A stretch of 64,000 nt of DNA from Burkholderiaceae bacterium (GTDB taxonomy: Bacteria > Pseudomonadota > Gammaproteobacteria > Burkholderiales > Burkholderiaceae_D): positions 41,124 through 105,123 of the forward strand of contig JAOASL010000045.1 of NCBI GenBank assembly GCA_030158675.1, given 5' to 3'. A program made the translations under genes and the position numbers. The stretch's first letter is position 1; each line of letters starts with the position of its first letter. The notes beneath the pieces were generated by a model that was not told the origin of the DNA, made no database searches, and saw only the letters and a program-made list of their open reading frames with translations. Below are positions 63,936-64,000 of the stretch, one piece after another.

Positions 63936-64000
63936 ATGTCCAATGTATTCATCGCGTTCCAGGCGAATGAGGAATCGCGCCCGCTGGTCGACGCGATCAT
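63936..64000 (+). CDS. dmpM: Phenol hydroxylase effector protein DmpM, partial
   Basis: The first 21 codons (M-S-N-V-F-I-A-F-Q-A-N-E onward) follow an AGGGG ribosome site and match the start of DmpM, the small cofactorless activator that couples reductase and oxygenase. The gene is cut by the window edge, and its place after dmpL is standard. Confidence 0.85.
   Translation, partial: MSNVFIAFQANEESRPLVDAI

Overview
The window is high-GC, densely coded chromosomal DNA from what is most likely a metabolically versatile betaproteobacterium, probably Burkholderiales-like, that is phototrophic or descended from phototrophs. The left end carries the edge of a photosynthesis gene cluster: an aerR/ppaA-type tail, ppsR, bchG, a PucC/Bch2-like carrier, bchP and tspO. 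Directly next to it is a complete red-type (form IC-like) Calvin-cycle operon. The right end opens a phenol hydroxylase operon with its DmpR-type regulator. I see no rRNA, tRNA, CRISPR array, prophage or insertion sequence, and I did not assign a genus.

Layout. 1-5912 (+): photosynthesis genes, with a perfect 32-bp palindrome containing a PpsR-type TGT-N12-ACA box just before bchG. 5936-13292 (-): cbbLS-cbbX-cbbF-cbbP-cbbZ-cbbA-cbbY, read leftward from a promoter shared with divergent cbbR (13433-14380). 14404-23514: gdhA, a di-haem oxidoreductase, a SulP transporter, an MDR oxidoreductase, a DenD-like dehydrogenase and an orphan NosR/NapH-like membrane iron-sulfur protein. 23734-26773: a lower-GC patch with small secreted proteins, a MerR regulator with a degenerate sensor domain, and a decayed SRPBCC gene. 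26774-36873: sugar-acid dehydratase, SDR, aminotransferase, exported methyltransferase, lrgAB, gamma-glutamyltransferase-like protein, amidase and a small lipoprotein. 36919-42847 (-): a branched-chain amino acid/amide-type ABC importer (livFGMHK) with a NIPSNAP protein and an SDR. 43086-47802: a secreted protein, an acyltransferase-SGNH fusion, and a divergent 3-hydroxyacyl-CoA/carnitine dehydrogenase-like and BKACE pair. 47863-50990: senB-like, egtD and senA/egtB-like genes, a candidate selenoneine/ergothioneine locus. 51159-55224: a possible 40-residue ORF, then a small glycan-modification group (GT2, carbamoyltransferase, UDP-xylose-synthase-like). 55263-62310: nitronate-monooxygenase-like, aldo-keto reductase, atypical SDR, DmpD-like hydrolase, GntR and DmpR. 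62554-64000: a sigma-54 promoter followed by dmpK, dmpL and the start of dmpM.

How it fits together. PpsR and the B12-type antirepressor would control bacteriochlorophyll genes, while CbbR controls carbon fixation. DmpR (sensing phenol) and the sigma-54 promoter would switch on the phenol hydroxylase; the DmpD-like hydrolase nearby suggests meta-cleavage follows. The middle is a mosaic of peripheral catabolism and import. The least ordinary parts are the sen/egt locus without a local selD/senC, the orphan NosR-like protein, the MerR regulator beside a secreted orphan protein, the BKACE pair, and the PpsR-type palindrome. No clearly new multi-gene system could be proven from sequence alone.
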